Made by a program: the position numbers and the translations under genes. Shown piece by piece: positions 39,387-46,685 of a DNA stretch of 64,000 nucleotides. The stretch is from assembly GCF_000018145.1 (NCBI RefSeq), contig NC_009956.1:1-64000 (forward strand), in the 5' to 3' direction. The notes beneath the pieces were generated by a model, which saw nothing but the letters and a program-made list of their open reading frames with translations, was not told the origin of the DNA and did not search any database. Positions within the stretch are counted from its first letter, which is position 1, and each line of letters begins with the position of its first letter. This DNA comes from Dinoroseobacter shibae DFL 12 = DSM 16493. Lineage in GTDB: Bacteria > Pseudomonadota > Alphaproteobacteria > Rhodobacterales > Rhodobacteraceae.

Positions 39387-40162
39387 CCCGTCACGAAACC
39401 TTCCCCCCCTCCCCCATCGCCGACAAGGACCTGGTGCTTGCCACCGATCTCGACGGCACCTTCCTCGGCGGCACCGACGCCGACCGCGCCACCTTCTACA
39501 ACTGGATCGAGGCGAACCGCGCCCGGGTCGGCCTGATCTTCGTCACCGGCCGCGACGCCGGGTTCATCAGCCAGATGGCCCGCCGCGGCGAGGTGCCCAA
39601 GCCCGATTACGTGGTGGGCGACGTCGGCACGACCATCGCCGAAATGGGCAAGACCGACCATTTTCTCAGCCCGATCGAGATGCTGGAGGCGGATATCGCC
39701 GACGCCTGGGGCGATGCGGGCACGCGGGTGCAGGCCGCCCTGCGCGGGGTGAAGGGGTTGCGTTTGCAATCGACGGGCTTCCGCTACCGGGCGAGCTATG
39801 ACCTCGACCCCGACGCCTTCGAGGACCGCGCCTTCGACATCGTGGCCGATCTGGGCCTCGACGCGCTGAAATCCGACAACCGCTTCTTCGACGTCCTGCC
39901 CAAGGGGGTCAGCAAGGGCCCCTCGCTGCTGCGACTGCTGACCCATCTGGGCGTGCAGAACCACAAGACGCTGGTGGCCGGCGACACGCTCAACGATCTG
40001 TCGATGCTCCGGCTCGGCCTGCCTGCCGTGGCCGTGGGCGGCTCCGAGCCCGCCCTGCTGGCCGAGGTCGAACCGCTTGATCATGTCCATGTCGCGCGCG
40101 GCATCGGCGTCGCCGGGATCGCCGAGGCGATCACCCACCTGAACCTGTTTCCGAAAAGCTGA
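39383..40162 (+). CDS. HAD-family sugar phosphatase, likely glucosylglycerol-phosphate phosphatase
   Basis: Protein of 259 residues of the HAD IIB (sucrose-phosphatase-like) class. Motif I is LATDLDGTFLGG near residue 19, motif II FVTGRDAGF, and motif III-IV KGVSKGPSLL and VAGDTLNDLSMLRLG. Between gpsA and ggpS it should remove phosphate from glucosylglycerol phosphate. Known enzymes for this step are StpA in cyanobacteria or a fused HAD domain in bacterial GgpPS; this is a free-standing HAD version. The substrate is inferred from context. Confidence 0.8.
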   Translation: MTRHETFPPSPIADKDLVLATDLDGTFLGGTDADRATFYNWIEANRARVGLIFVTGRDAGFISQMARRGEVPKPDYVVGDVGTTIAEMGKTDHFLSPIEMLEADIADAWGDAGTRVQAALRGVKGLRLQSTGFRYRASYDLDPDAFEDRAFDIVADLGLDALKSDNRFFDVLPKGVSKGPSLLRLLTHLGVQNHKTLVAGDTLNDLSMLRLGLPAVAVGGSEPALLAEVEPLDHVHVARGIGVAGIAEAITHLNLFPKS

Positions 40163-40173
40163 AGGAGAGACCC

Positions 40174-41664
40174 ATGTCGTCAGATCTCGTGATCGTCTAC
40201 CACCGTCAGCCCTATGAAGAGGTCGAGGAGGACGGCCAGACCGTCTTCCGCGAGAACAAGAGCCCAAATGGCATCGTCCCCACGCTCAAGAGCTTCTTCG
40301 GGCGCGTCTCCCACGGGTCCTGGATCGCCTGGAAACAGACCGAGACCCCCGAGACCCCGGAATTCGACCGCAAGGTCGAGATCTCCGACGATTACGGGAA
40401 CTACACGGTCTCTCGCCTGCCGCTGGCGCCCGACCAGGTGCGCGAATTCTATCACGTCACCTCCAAGGAGGCCTTCTGGCCGATCCTGCACGGCTTCAAG
40501 GAGCGGTTCAATTACGACCCCGTGGAGTGGGAGAATTTCCGCGACGTGAATCGCCGCTTCGCCGAGGCCGCCTCCGAAGAGGCCGCCGAGGGGGCCGTGG
40601 TCTGGATCCACGACTACAATCTGTGGCTGGTGCCCGGGTTCCTACGCGCGATGCGCCCGGATGTGAAGATCGCCTTCTTCCACCACACGCCCTTCCCCTC
40701 GGCGGATATCTTCAACATGCTGCCCTGGCGCAAGGAAATCATCGGCAGCCTGCTGGCCTGTGACGAGGTGGGCTTCCACATCCCGCGCTATGCGGCGAAT
40801 TTCGTCTCTGTCGCGCGCAGCCTGTTCGACGTGGACACGCCCAAGCGCCACGCGGTGCCCGAGGCCTGGATTTCCGAAGGCACCGCCCTGACGGAGCGGG
40901 TACTGCCCAGCACGATCACCCATGACGGGCGCGACGTGACGGTGACGGTAACACCCCTGGGGGTGGATGCCGCCTATATCGACGCCCAGGCCCGCGCGCC
41001 CGCGACCCAGGCCCGCGCCGCCGAGATCCGCGCCGAGATGGGCGAAACACGGCTGCTTCTGTCGGTGGGCCGCACCGATTACACCAAGGGCGGCGTGCAG
41101 CAGCTCGAAAGCTTCGAGCGCGTGCTGGAGGCTCGGGCCGACCTGCGCGGCAAGGTGCAGCTGATGCATGTGTCGGTGTCGGCGAACCGCAACATGGCCG
41201 CCTATGAAGAGATCCAGAACGAGATCGAGCAGGTCGCGGGCCGGATCAACGGCCGTTTCGGCTCGCTCGACTGGCACCCGCTGGTGCTGGTGTCCCGCGC
41301 GATCCCGTTCACCGACCTCGTGGCCTATTACCGGGCGGCGGATGTGGCCTGGATCACGCCGCTGGCGGACGGGATGAACCTAGTGTGCAAGGAATTCATC
41401 GCCTCCCGGATCGACGGCGACGGGGTGCTGGTCCTGTCGGAATTCGCCGGGGCCGCGGTGGAGCTGGAGGATGCCATCATCACCAACCCGTTCTCGCACA
41501 AATCCATGGACCTGCGCATCCAGGAGGCGCTGGACATGGATTCGGCCGAGCGCAAGGCCCGCATGGCCGGGCTGCGCGCCTCGGTGCTGGGCAACACGGT
41601 GCAGGACTGGAAGCCGCAAATCCTCGCCGCCCTCGACAAGCCGGTCTTCGACAGCGCGGCCTGA
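40174..41664 (+). CDS. ggpS: Glucosylglycerol-phosphate synthase (GT20)
   Basis: Family-20 glycosyltransferase of 496 residues joining glucose from ADP-glucose to glycerol 3-phosphate. The family pattern SPNGIVPTLKSFF near residue 30, FYHVTSKEAFWPILHGF near 90, VWIHDYNLWLVPGFL, KIAFFHHTPFPSADIFNMLPWRKEI and DGMNLVCKEF is closer to cyanobacterial GgpS than to trehalose-phosphate synthase OtsA. Adjacent gpsA, and the absence of otsB-type context, fit GgpS. The product is the salt-stress solute glucosylglycerol. RBS AAGGAGAG. Confidence 0.85.
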   Translation: MSSDLVIVYHRQPYEEVEEDGQTVFRENKSPNGIVPTLKSFFGRVSHGSWIAWKQTETPETPEFDRKVEISDDYGNYTVSRLPLAPDQVREFYHVTSKEAFWPILHGFKERFNYDPVEWENFRDVNRRFAEAASEEAAEGAVVWIHDYNLWLVPGFLRAMRPDVKIAFFHHTPFPSADIFNMLPWRKEIIGSLLACDEVGFHIPRYAANFVSVARSLFDVDTPKRHAVPEAWISEGTALTERVLPSTITHDGRDVTVTVTPLGVDAAYIDAQARAPATQARAAEIRAEMGETRLLLSVGRTDYTKGGVQQLESFERVLEARADLRGKVQLMHVSVSANRNMAAYEEIQNEIEQVAGRINGRFGSLDWHPLVLVSRAIPFTDLVAYYRAADVAWITPLADGMNLVCKEFIASRIDGDGVLVLSEFAGAAVELEDAIITNPFSHKSMDLRIQEALDMDSAERKARMAGLRASVLGNTVQDWKPQILAALDKPVFDSAA

Positions 41665-41687
41665 GCGACGGCACGGGGCGCCGGGAT

Positions 41688-41753
41688 AAAACCCCGGCCT
41701 ACCCCCGGCCCCGCCCTGTGCGCAAGGATGTAGGCCGGGGTTTTGCCCCGGCC
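41688..41753. terminator. Bidirectional terminator of nested inverted repeats
   Basis: A perfect 15-bp inverted repeat (AAAACCCCGGCCTAC, 41688-41702, with its complement at 41730-41744) overlaps a second hairpin, GGCCGGGG-TTTTG-CCCCGGCC, at 41733-41753. The arms carry A/T runs suited to termination in both directions. It lies between convergent ggpS and the phospholipase-D-like gene. Confidence 0.7.
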
Positions 41754-41762
41754 TTGCCGATC

Positions 41763-43181
41763 TCACACGATGTCCTCGGGCACCCCGGGCATGGGCATAT
41801 GCAACTCCGGCACCTGCGCGATGTCATGGGGCACCATGAACCCGCGCCGGGCCTCCGGGGCGCTGCGGGCATTCTCTTCGGCCTGCGCCGCCCACCAGGC
41901 CTGCGCCGTCCCCAGCGCCAGCGCGCTGTCCGGCACCGCCCCGCCCCACCAATGCATCGCCAGCGCCCGCCACAGGGCCCCCACCCGCTCCGGCGCGCGC
42001 AGATCCAGCGCCACCTCCGTGTCCCAGCGCAGCGACCGCCCGTTCAGGTTGGCCGAGCCCACCAGCGCCCGCCGGTCGTCGCAGATCAGCACCTTGGAAT
42101 GGACGTAGACCATCGGCGCGCCGGCATGGACCTTCAGGTCATCCTCCGCCGCGCGCTCGGGCTTGACCGGGCTGAGCACCGCTGCCCGCGGCCCGAACGC
42201 CTCCGTCACCCGCTTCAGGCTCTTGTGGCTCAGCCACAGCCCGAACCGCGCATCCGCCCCGCGATTGTCCTCGAAGGCCACGTCATCGGGCAATGCCGGC
42301 AACACCAGGATCAGCCGCAGCCCGGGCCGGCTCATCCCCGCATGGGCAAGCGCCGCCGCGATCCGGCTCGACCGCAAGAACTGCGTCTCGATATAGATCA
42401 GCTGCTCGGCATCGCGGATCGCCTCCAGATGGGCCGCCTCGATCTCCCGCAGCCGGGTCCAGGGGGCGAGGTACGGCGCCTGCAACCGCCGTGGCGCCGA
42501 GATCGTCCGCCGCAGACACCGACCCTTCGCAAGGGCCCCCTGCCCCGCACAGGCCGCCAGGAACCCGTCGAGATGCGCCGCCGCCTCCGCCGCCTCGGGC
42601 CCGCGCAGCAACAGCTGCACATCGGTCCAGGTCCGGCGCGCCCTGCGGTCATGCTCCAGCGTGTCGAACCGCCGCTCGTTCTGGTCCAGACCCCCGATAT
42701 AGAGCCATTCCCGGTCGATCACGGCGATCTTCTGGTGATGGGTGACCGTGGCAAAGACCGGCACCTTGCCCTTCTCGCGCTTGGCCAGCGGCCCCAGCAC
42801 GCTGCGCCACATCAGCCCGGCCCGCGCCGGATGCAGGGCGCGCACCACCTCCAGCCGGTCGCCCGCGCCCGTGACCTCGGCCAGCCCCGCGCCCTGCCGC
42901 GCCGTCGCCAGCGCGATCTTGTGCAGGGGCGCGGCCATCACCGGGTCGAAATCGCTGACCACCAGCCGGATGCGCACCCCCTGCCCCAGCTTGTGCGCCA
43001 GAAGGTCGAACCAGTCCGCCCCCACCGCCCGGCCCTCGTCGCTGCGCAGGGCGGTGGTCATGTCGAAGATGCGAAACCCCATCTGGATCTCGTCGCGTGC
43101 GTCCAGCACCGCGCGCTCGAAGGCCGGCCAGGCCTCCTCCGCGGTGATCAGCACCTGGAAGGGCGTCCGCTCAGGCAGCAT
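41763..43181 (-). CDS. Phospholipase D-like protein
   Basis: Protein of 472 residues with two HxKx4D motifs: THHQKIAVIDREWLYIGGLDQNERRFD near residue 147 and VYVHSKVLICDDRRALVGSANLNGRSLRWDTE near 372. No signal peptide or long membrane helix is seen, unlike cardiolipin synthases of the Cls class. Activity on phospholipid or another phosphodiester is likely. It overlaps the sensor kinase stop by 11 bp and is the last gene of the nepR-ecfG-kinase operon, so it is probably part of the general stress response. Confidence 0.85.
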   Translation of the reverse strand: MLPERTPFQVLITAEEAWPAFERAVLDARDEIQMGFRIFDMTTALRSDEGRAVGADWFDLLAHKLGQGVRIRLVVSDFDPVMAAPLHKIALATARQGAGLAEVTGAGDRLEVVRALHPARAGLMWRSVLGPLAKREKGKVPVFATVTHHQKIAVIDREWLYIGGLDQNERRFDTLEHDRRARRTWTDVQLLLRGPEAAEAAAHLDGFLAACAGQGALAKGRCLRRTISAPRRLQAPYLAPWTRLREIEAAHLEAIRDAEQLIYIETQFLRSSRIAAALAHAGMSRPGLRLILVLPALPDDVAFEDNRGADARFGLWLSHKSLKRVTEAFGPRAAVLSPVKPERAAEDDLKVHAGAPMVYVHSKVLICDDRRALVGSANLNGRSLRWDTEVALDLRAPERVGALWRALAMHWWGGAVPDSALALGTAQAWWAAQAEENARSAPEARRGFMVPHDIAQVPELHMPMPGVPEDIV

Positions 43182-44907
43182 CGGGCACGAACTCCGCCGG
43201 GCGGAACCGCACCACCATCCTGTAGCTGTCCGGCAGGTCCTCGACCTCCTCGACCCCGTCGAGCTGCATCACGAAGGCCCGCATCAGCCGGGTGCCGATG
43301 CCGGTGCTGTCATTGTCCAGTTCCTCGCCAAGGGGCGTGCCGCGCGTATTCTCCACCGCCAGCTCCACTCGCCCGTCCGGTGCGGCCTTCAGGGTCACGT
43401 CGATCCGCGCGGCCGCGTCCTCGGGCCGGCCCACGTATTTGAACGCATTTGTCAGCATCTCCGACAACACCATGGACAGGGGCACCGCCTGGTCGGGATA
43501 GAGCTGCAAGGGCGTCAGATCCCGCCGCACGGTCACCGCCCGCGCCCCCTGCCCGGCCAGGGCGGCGACTTCCGACACCATCTCGTCGGCCAAGGCCGCC
43601 ACGTCCACGCAGGTCATCTCGGTCGTTGTATACAGCGTCCGGTGGATTGCCGCCAACCCCTGCACCCGCCGCTGCAAGCCCTGCAACACGCGCTTGGTCT
43701 CGGGCGCGGTGACGGTCCGGCTCTGCATGTTCATGATCGAGGCGATCATCTGCAGGTTGTTCTTCACCCGGTGATGCACCTCGCGCAGCAACACCTCCTT
43801 GTCCTGCAGATCCTGCTCCCGCCGGGCCTCCGCCTCCGACAGGATCAGAACCATCCGGTTGAAGGCCCGCTGCGCCTGGGCGAACTCGGTCGAGGGCGCG
43901 TCGAGCTGCAGGGCCGCCACGTCCCGCTCCCCCAGGGCGAAGCGGCGCATCGCATCCCGCAACGCGCTCACATGGCGGATCACCAGACGGTGCAGCCCGA
44001 AATAGGCCACCAGCACCCCAGCCGCCCACATCAGCAGCGGGAAGAGCACCGCCATCCGCCCCTGCGCCGGGGCCGTCCCGATGGCGCCGACGGGCCAGCT
44101 GCCGATCACCAGCACCTCGTCCTCCAGCAGGGTGAAGGTGGCAAAGACCCGTACTTCCCCGGCTTGGTTCCGCCCCCGAAAGGTGGTGCTGCCATCGCTG
44201 CGCAAGACCCCGGTATCCAGCGCCTCGGGCAAGAGCGCCCGAGCCCCGTCCAACCCTTCGGAGGCGGAGATCACCTCGCCCGCGCGGTTCAGCACCACGA
44301 TCTCCAGCCCGCGCTCGGCGGGTTGGCTCGGCAACAGGTCGTTGACGATGGCATGGGGGATCGAGATCGCGACATAACCCGCAAATGCCCCCGCCGCATA
44401 GATCGGCACATTGGCGATCATCACTGACTGGCCGCTCACCGCGCCCTGTTCGTTCACCTCGAAACTCAGGCCCGGCGCGGCCATCAACTCTGCAAATCCC
44501 GGAAAATCCGAGAAATCCACCTCCTCGCCATGGCTCGAACACCGCATCACCCCGTCCGGCGGCAGGAATCCGGCGAACACGATCTGGTTGCTTTGGTCGA
44601 TGAATTCGCCCAGCACCGCGCTGCACCGGGCGGGATCGTCCAGAAGCGGCAACAGGGCAACCCCCAGCCCCCGGGCCGCGCCCACCGCCTCGATCAGGAC
44701 CCGACGCTCCAGGGCCACGGCCTGCCGCGCTTCGGCGATCAGGGCGCCGCGGGCCAGATCCTCCGCCCGGTCGATCACGCTCCGCGTCTGGTAGAGCGAG
44801 ATCAACCCGAGCGGCAGCAGGGCAAGCGTCATCAGGCCGATCAGCCGAACCGGCAGGCTGCGCAAGGACAGGCGCACAGGCTCAGGCCGCGCTCTGGTTT
44901 CCGGCAA
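43171..44907 (-). CDS. HWE/HisKA_2-type sensor histidine kinase of the general stress response
   Basis: Membrane kinase of 578 residues. An N-terminal helix (LIGLMTLALLPLGLISLYQT), a periplasmic sensory region of about 240 residues, a second helix (MAVLFPLLMWAAGVLVAYFGL), a HAMP-like linker and then the kinase core. The phosphorylated His lies in LREVHHRVKNNLQMIASIMNMQ, the HisKA_2 form typical of PhyR kinases; the ATP domain has EMLTNAFKY and STGIGTRLMRAF. It likely phosphorylates PhyR. Start TTG 44907, with AGGG upstream, overlaps the ecfG stop; GTG 44877 is an alternative. Confidence 0.9.
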   Translation of the reverse strand: MPETRARPEPVRLSLRSLPVRLIGLMTLALLPLGLISLYQTRSVIDRAEDLARGALIAEARQAVALERRVLIEAVGAARGLGVALLPLLDDPARCSAVLGEFIDQSNQIVFAGFLPPDGVMRCSSHGEEVDFSDFPGFAELMAAPGLSFEVNEQGAVSGQSVMIANVPIYAAGAFAGYVAISIPHAIVNDLLPSQPAERGLEIVVLNRAGEVISASEGLDGARALLPEALDTGVLRSDGSTTFRGRNQAGEVRVFATFTLLEDEVLVIGSWPVGAIGTAPAQGRMAVLFPLLMWAAGVLVAYFGLHRLVIRHVSALRDAMRRFALGERDVAALQLDAPSTEFAQAQRAFNRMVLILSEAEARREQDLQDKEVLLREVHHRVKNNLQMIASIMNMQSRTVTAPETKRVLQGLQRRVQGLAAIHRTLYTTTEMTCVDVAALADEMVSEVAALAGQGARAVTVRRDLTPLQLYPDQAVPLSMVLSEMLTNAFKYVGRPEDAAARIDVTLKAAPDGRVELAVENTRGTPLGEELDNDSTGIGTRLMRAFVMQLDGVEEVEDLPDSYRMVVRFRPAEFVPDAA

Positions 44908-45445
44908 CGATGCCCTGGGTGACGCTGTCGGTCATCTCCATCGCGTCGTCCTCCGACATCTCCAGAAGCTCGGTCAGCTTGTTGCGCGCACGGTTCACCC
45001 GGCTCTTGATCGTGCCGATCCGCACGCCGCACATCTCGGCGGCTTCCTCATAGGAAAATCCGCCCGCGCCAACCAGGATCAGCGCCTCGCGCTGCTCGTC
45101 CGGCAACTCGGCGAAGGCTTCCCCAAACTCGCGCATCTGCAAGCGCCCGTCATGGTCGGGTTTCTGGGCGAGGCCCGCGGCCATCTCGCCCTCGGTGTCC
45201 TCGACCTCCCGCTTGCGCTTGCGGCGCAGGGAATAATAGGTGTTACGCAGGATGGTGAAGAGCCAGGCCCGCATGTTCGTCCCGGCCTGGAACTTGTCGA
45301 TATTCGACCAGGCCTTGACCAGCGTGTCCTGCACCAGGTCATCGGCGGTGGCCGAGTTGCGTGTCAGGCTGACCGCAAAGGCGCGCATGGCCGACAAATG
45401 CTCGACGATCTCGTCGCGCGGGTCCGCCTTGGGTGCACCGCTCAT
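44882..45445 (-). CDS. ecfG: General stress ECF sigma factor EcfG
   Basis: Sigma factor of 187 residues. Region 2 is MRAFAVSLTRNSATADDLVQDTLVKAWSNIDKFQAGTNMRAWLFTILRNTYYS; region 4 is LPDEQREALILVGAGGFSYEEAAEMCGVRIGTIKSRVNRARNKL. This is the EcfG class (ECF15), held by NepR and freed by phospho-PhyR. It reads promoters of the GGAAC-N16/17-CGTT type, several of which are seen in this window. The start overlaps the nepR stop. Confidence 0.96.
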   Translation of the reverse strand: MSGAPKADPRDEIVEHLSAMRAFAVSLTRNSATADDLVQDTLVKAWSNIDKFQAGTNMRAWLFTILRNTYYSLRRKRKREVEDTEGEMAAGLAQKPDHDGRLQMREFGEAFAELPDEQREALILVGAGGFSYEEAAEMCGVRIGTIKSRVNRARNKLTELLEMSEDDAMEMTDSVTQGIVAGNQSAA

Positions 45446-45621
45446 GCGTCACCCCCGGACTTTTTCTTGGCATCCTGCGCCTTGAGCTGCTCCAGAAGCT
45501 GGGTCAGCCGATCCGGCACCTCTTCCTTCAGAACATCCTCATAGGCGCGCTTGAGGTTCTGGTCGATCTGGGCATCGAGCGTTGATTTCCGCCGTTTCTG
45601 CATCACGTCTTTCTGGGTCAA
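45442..45621 (-). CDS. nepR: Anti-sigma factor NepR
   Basis: Protein of 59 residues from TTG 45621, or 53 residues from ATG 45603. The NepR core STLDAQIDQNLKRAYEDVLK followed by EEVPDRLTQLLEQLKAQ is clear, matching the two helices that grip EcfG. TTG is preceded by AGGA at a good distance; ATG 45603 has only a weak site, so the start is uncertain. Its TGA overlaps the ecfG ATG (ATGA). Confidence 0.93.
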   Translation of the reverse strand: MTQKDVMQKRRKSTLDAQIDQNLKRAYEDVLKEEVPDRLTQLLEQLKAQDAKKKSGGDA

Positions 45622-45646
45622 GGCATCCGGTCCTGCGAATTATTGT

Positions 45647-45672
45647 GGAACCGAAACGCAGGACCGCGCGTT
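45647..45672 (+). promoter_or_regulatory. EcfG-type promoter of phyR
   Basis: GGAAC at 45647-45651, 17-bp spacer, CGTT at 45669-45672. It lies about 85 bp before the phyR start and overlaps the opposed promoter of nepR-ecfG. Confidence 0.85.
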
Positions 45673-45679
45673 TGGTTCC
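45655..45679 (-). promoter_or_regulatory. EcfG-type promoter of nepR-ecfG operon
   Basis: On the minus strand GGAAC (45679-45675), 16-bp spacer, CGTT (45658-45655). The -35 and -10 of the two opposed promoters interleave over 33 bp, so only one polymerase can bind at a time. Confidence 0.85.
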
Positions 45680-45757
45680 AGACTTCGGTCGAAAAAAAAC
45701 CTAGCTCGCGCCCGGACGCTTTCAAAGTCCGGGCCATCCGAACAACAAGAGGGGTTC

Positions 45758-46573
45758 ATGTCCCAGGTGACTGATACATCGCTTTCGGCTCAGATCGGAG
45801 CCAACCTTCCCTACCTGCGCCGCTATGCCCGCGCCCTCACCGGCAGCACCGCCTCCGGCGACGCCTATGCCGCCGCCACGCTCGAAGCGATCCTGTCGGA
45901 CCCGGCCCAGTTCGACGCAGCCCACGGGCCCAAGGCGGGCCTGTTCCGGGTGTTCCACGCGATCTGGTCCAGCTCCGGCGCGCAGATGGACGACGAATTC
46001 GCTCCCGGCAGCCTGCAGGCCAAGGCCCAGGATCATCTGCGGCGGCTGACCCCGAACACCCGCGAGGCGCTGCTGCTGCACACGGTCGAGGGCTTCGACA
46101 TCACGCCGCTCGCCTTCGTGATGAACGCCACCGCCGAAGAGGTCTCGGAACTCGTGGACATCGCCTATGCGGAAATGGCCCGGTCGGTCAGCGGCAAGGT
46201 GATGATCATCGAGGACGAGGCGATCATCGCCGCCGATCTCGAAAGCATCGTGGCCGAGATGGGCCACCGCATCACCGGCATCGCCCGCACCGAGACCCGC
46301 GCGCTCGAGCTCGCCGCCGAGGAGAAACCCGACCTGATCCTGTCTGACATCCAGCTCGCGGATCAGTCCAGCGGCATCGACGCGGTCAACCGCATCCTCG
46401 ACCGCGACGGCGAAGTCCCGGTGATCTTCATCACCGCCTACCCCGAACGCCTGCTGACCGGAGAAGGCCCCGAACCCGCCTTCCTGATCTCGAAACCCTA
46501 CACCGAGCAACAAGTCCGCTCGGCCGTCAGCCAGGCGATGTTCTTCGCGTCGACCGAGACGTTGAAGGCGTAA
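45758..46573 (+). CDS. phyR: General stress response regulator PhyR
   Basis: Protein of 271 residues. The N-terminal half is a sigma-like domain (LPYLRRYARALTGSTASGDAYAAATLEAIL and LTPNTREALLLHTVEGFDITPLAFVMNATAEEV) that mimics EcfG to bind NepR. The C-terminal half is a receiver with phospho-acceptor Asp197 in DLILSDIQLADQSSG, the acidic pocket MIIEDEAII and the Lys in LISKPYT. Phosphorylation frees EcfG by partner switching. ATG 45758 follows AAGAGGGG. Confidence 0.97.
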   Translation: MSQVTDTSLSAQIGANLPYLRRYARALTGSTASGDAYAAATLEAILSDPAQFDAAHGPKAGLFRVFHAIWSSSGAQMDDEFAPGSLQAKAQDHLRRLTPNTREALLLHTVEGFDITPLAFVMNATAEEVSELVDIAYAEMARSVSGKVMIIEDEAIIAADLESIVAEMGHRITGIARTETRALELAAEEKPDLILSDIQLADQSSGIDAVNRILDRDGEVPVIFITAYPERLLTGEGPEPAFLISKPYTEQQVRSAVSQAMFFASTETLKA

Positions 46574-46685
46574 CCGTCAAGACACCCGGGACCGCACATT
46601 CACCATGTGACGGTTTCGGGTTGGCACAAGGCAAGGCTCGGAAATCAGAGAACAAGGGGTCCGTAATGTGCGCCTTGTGAGCGGT

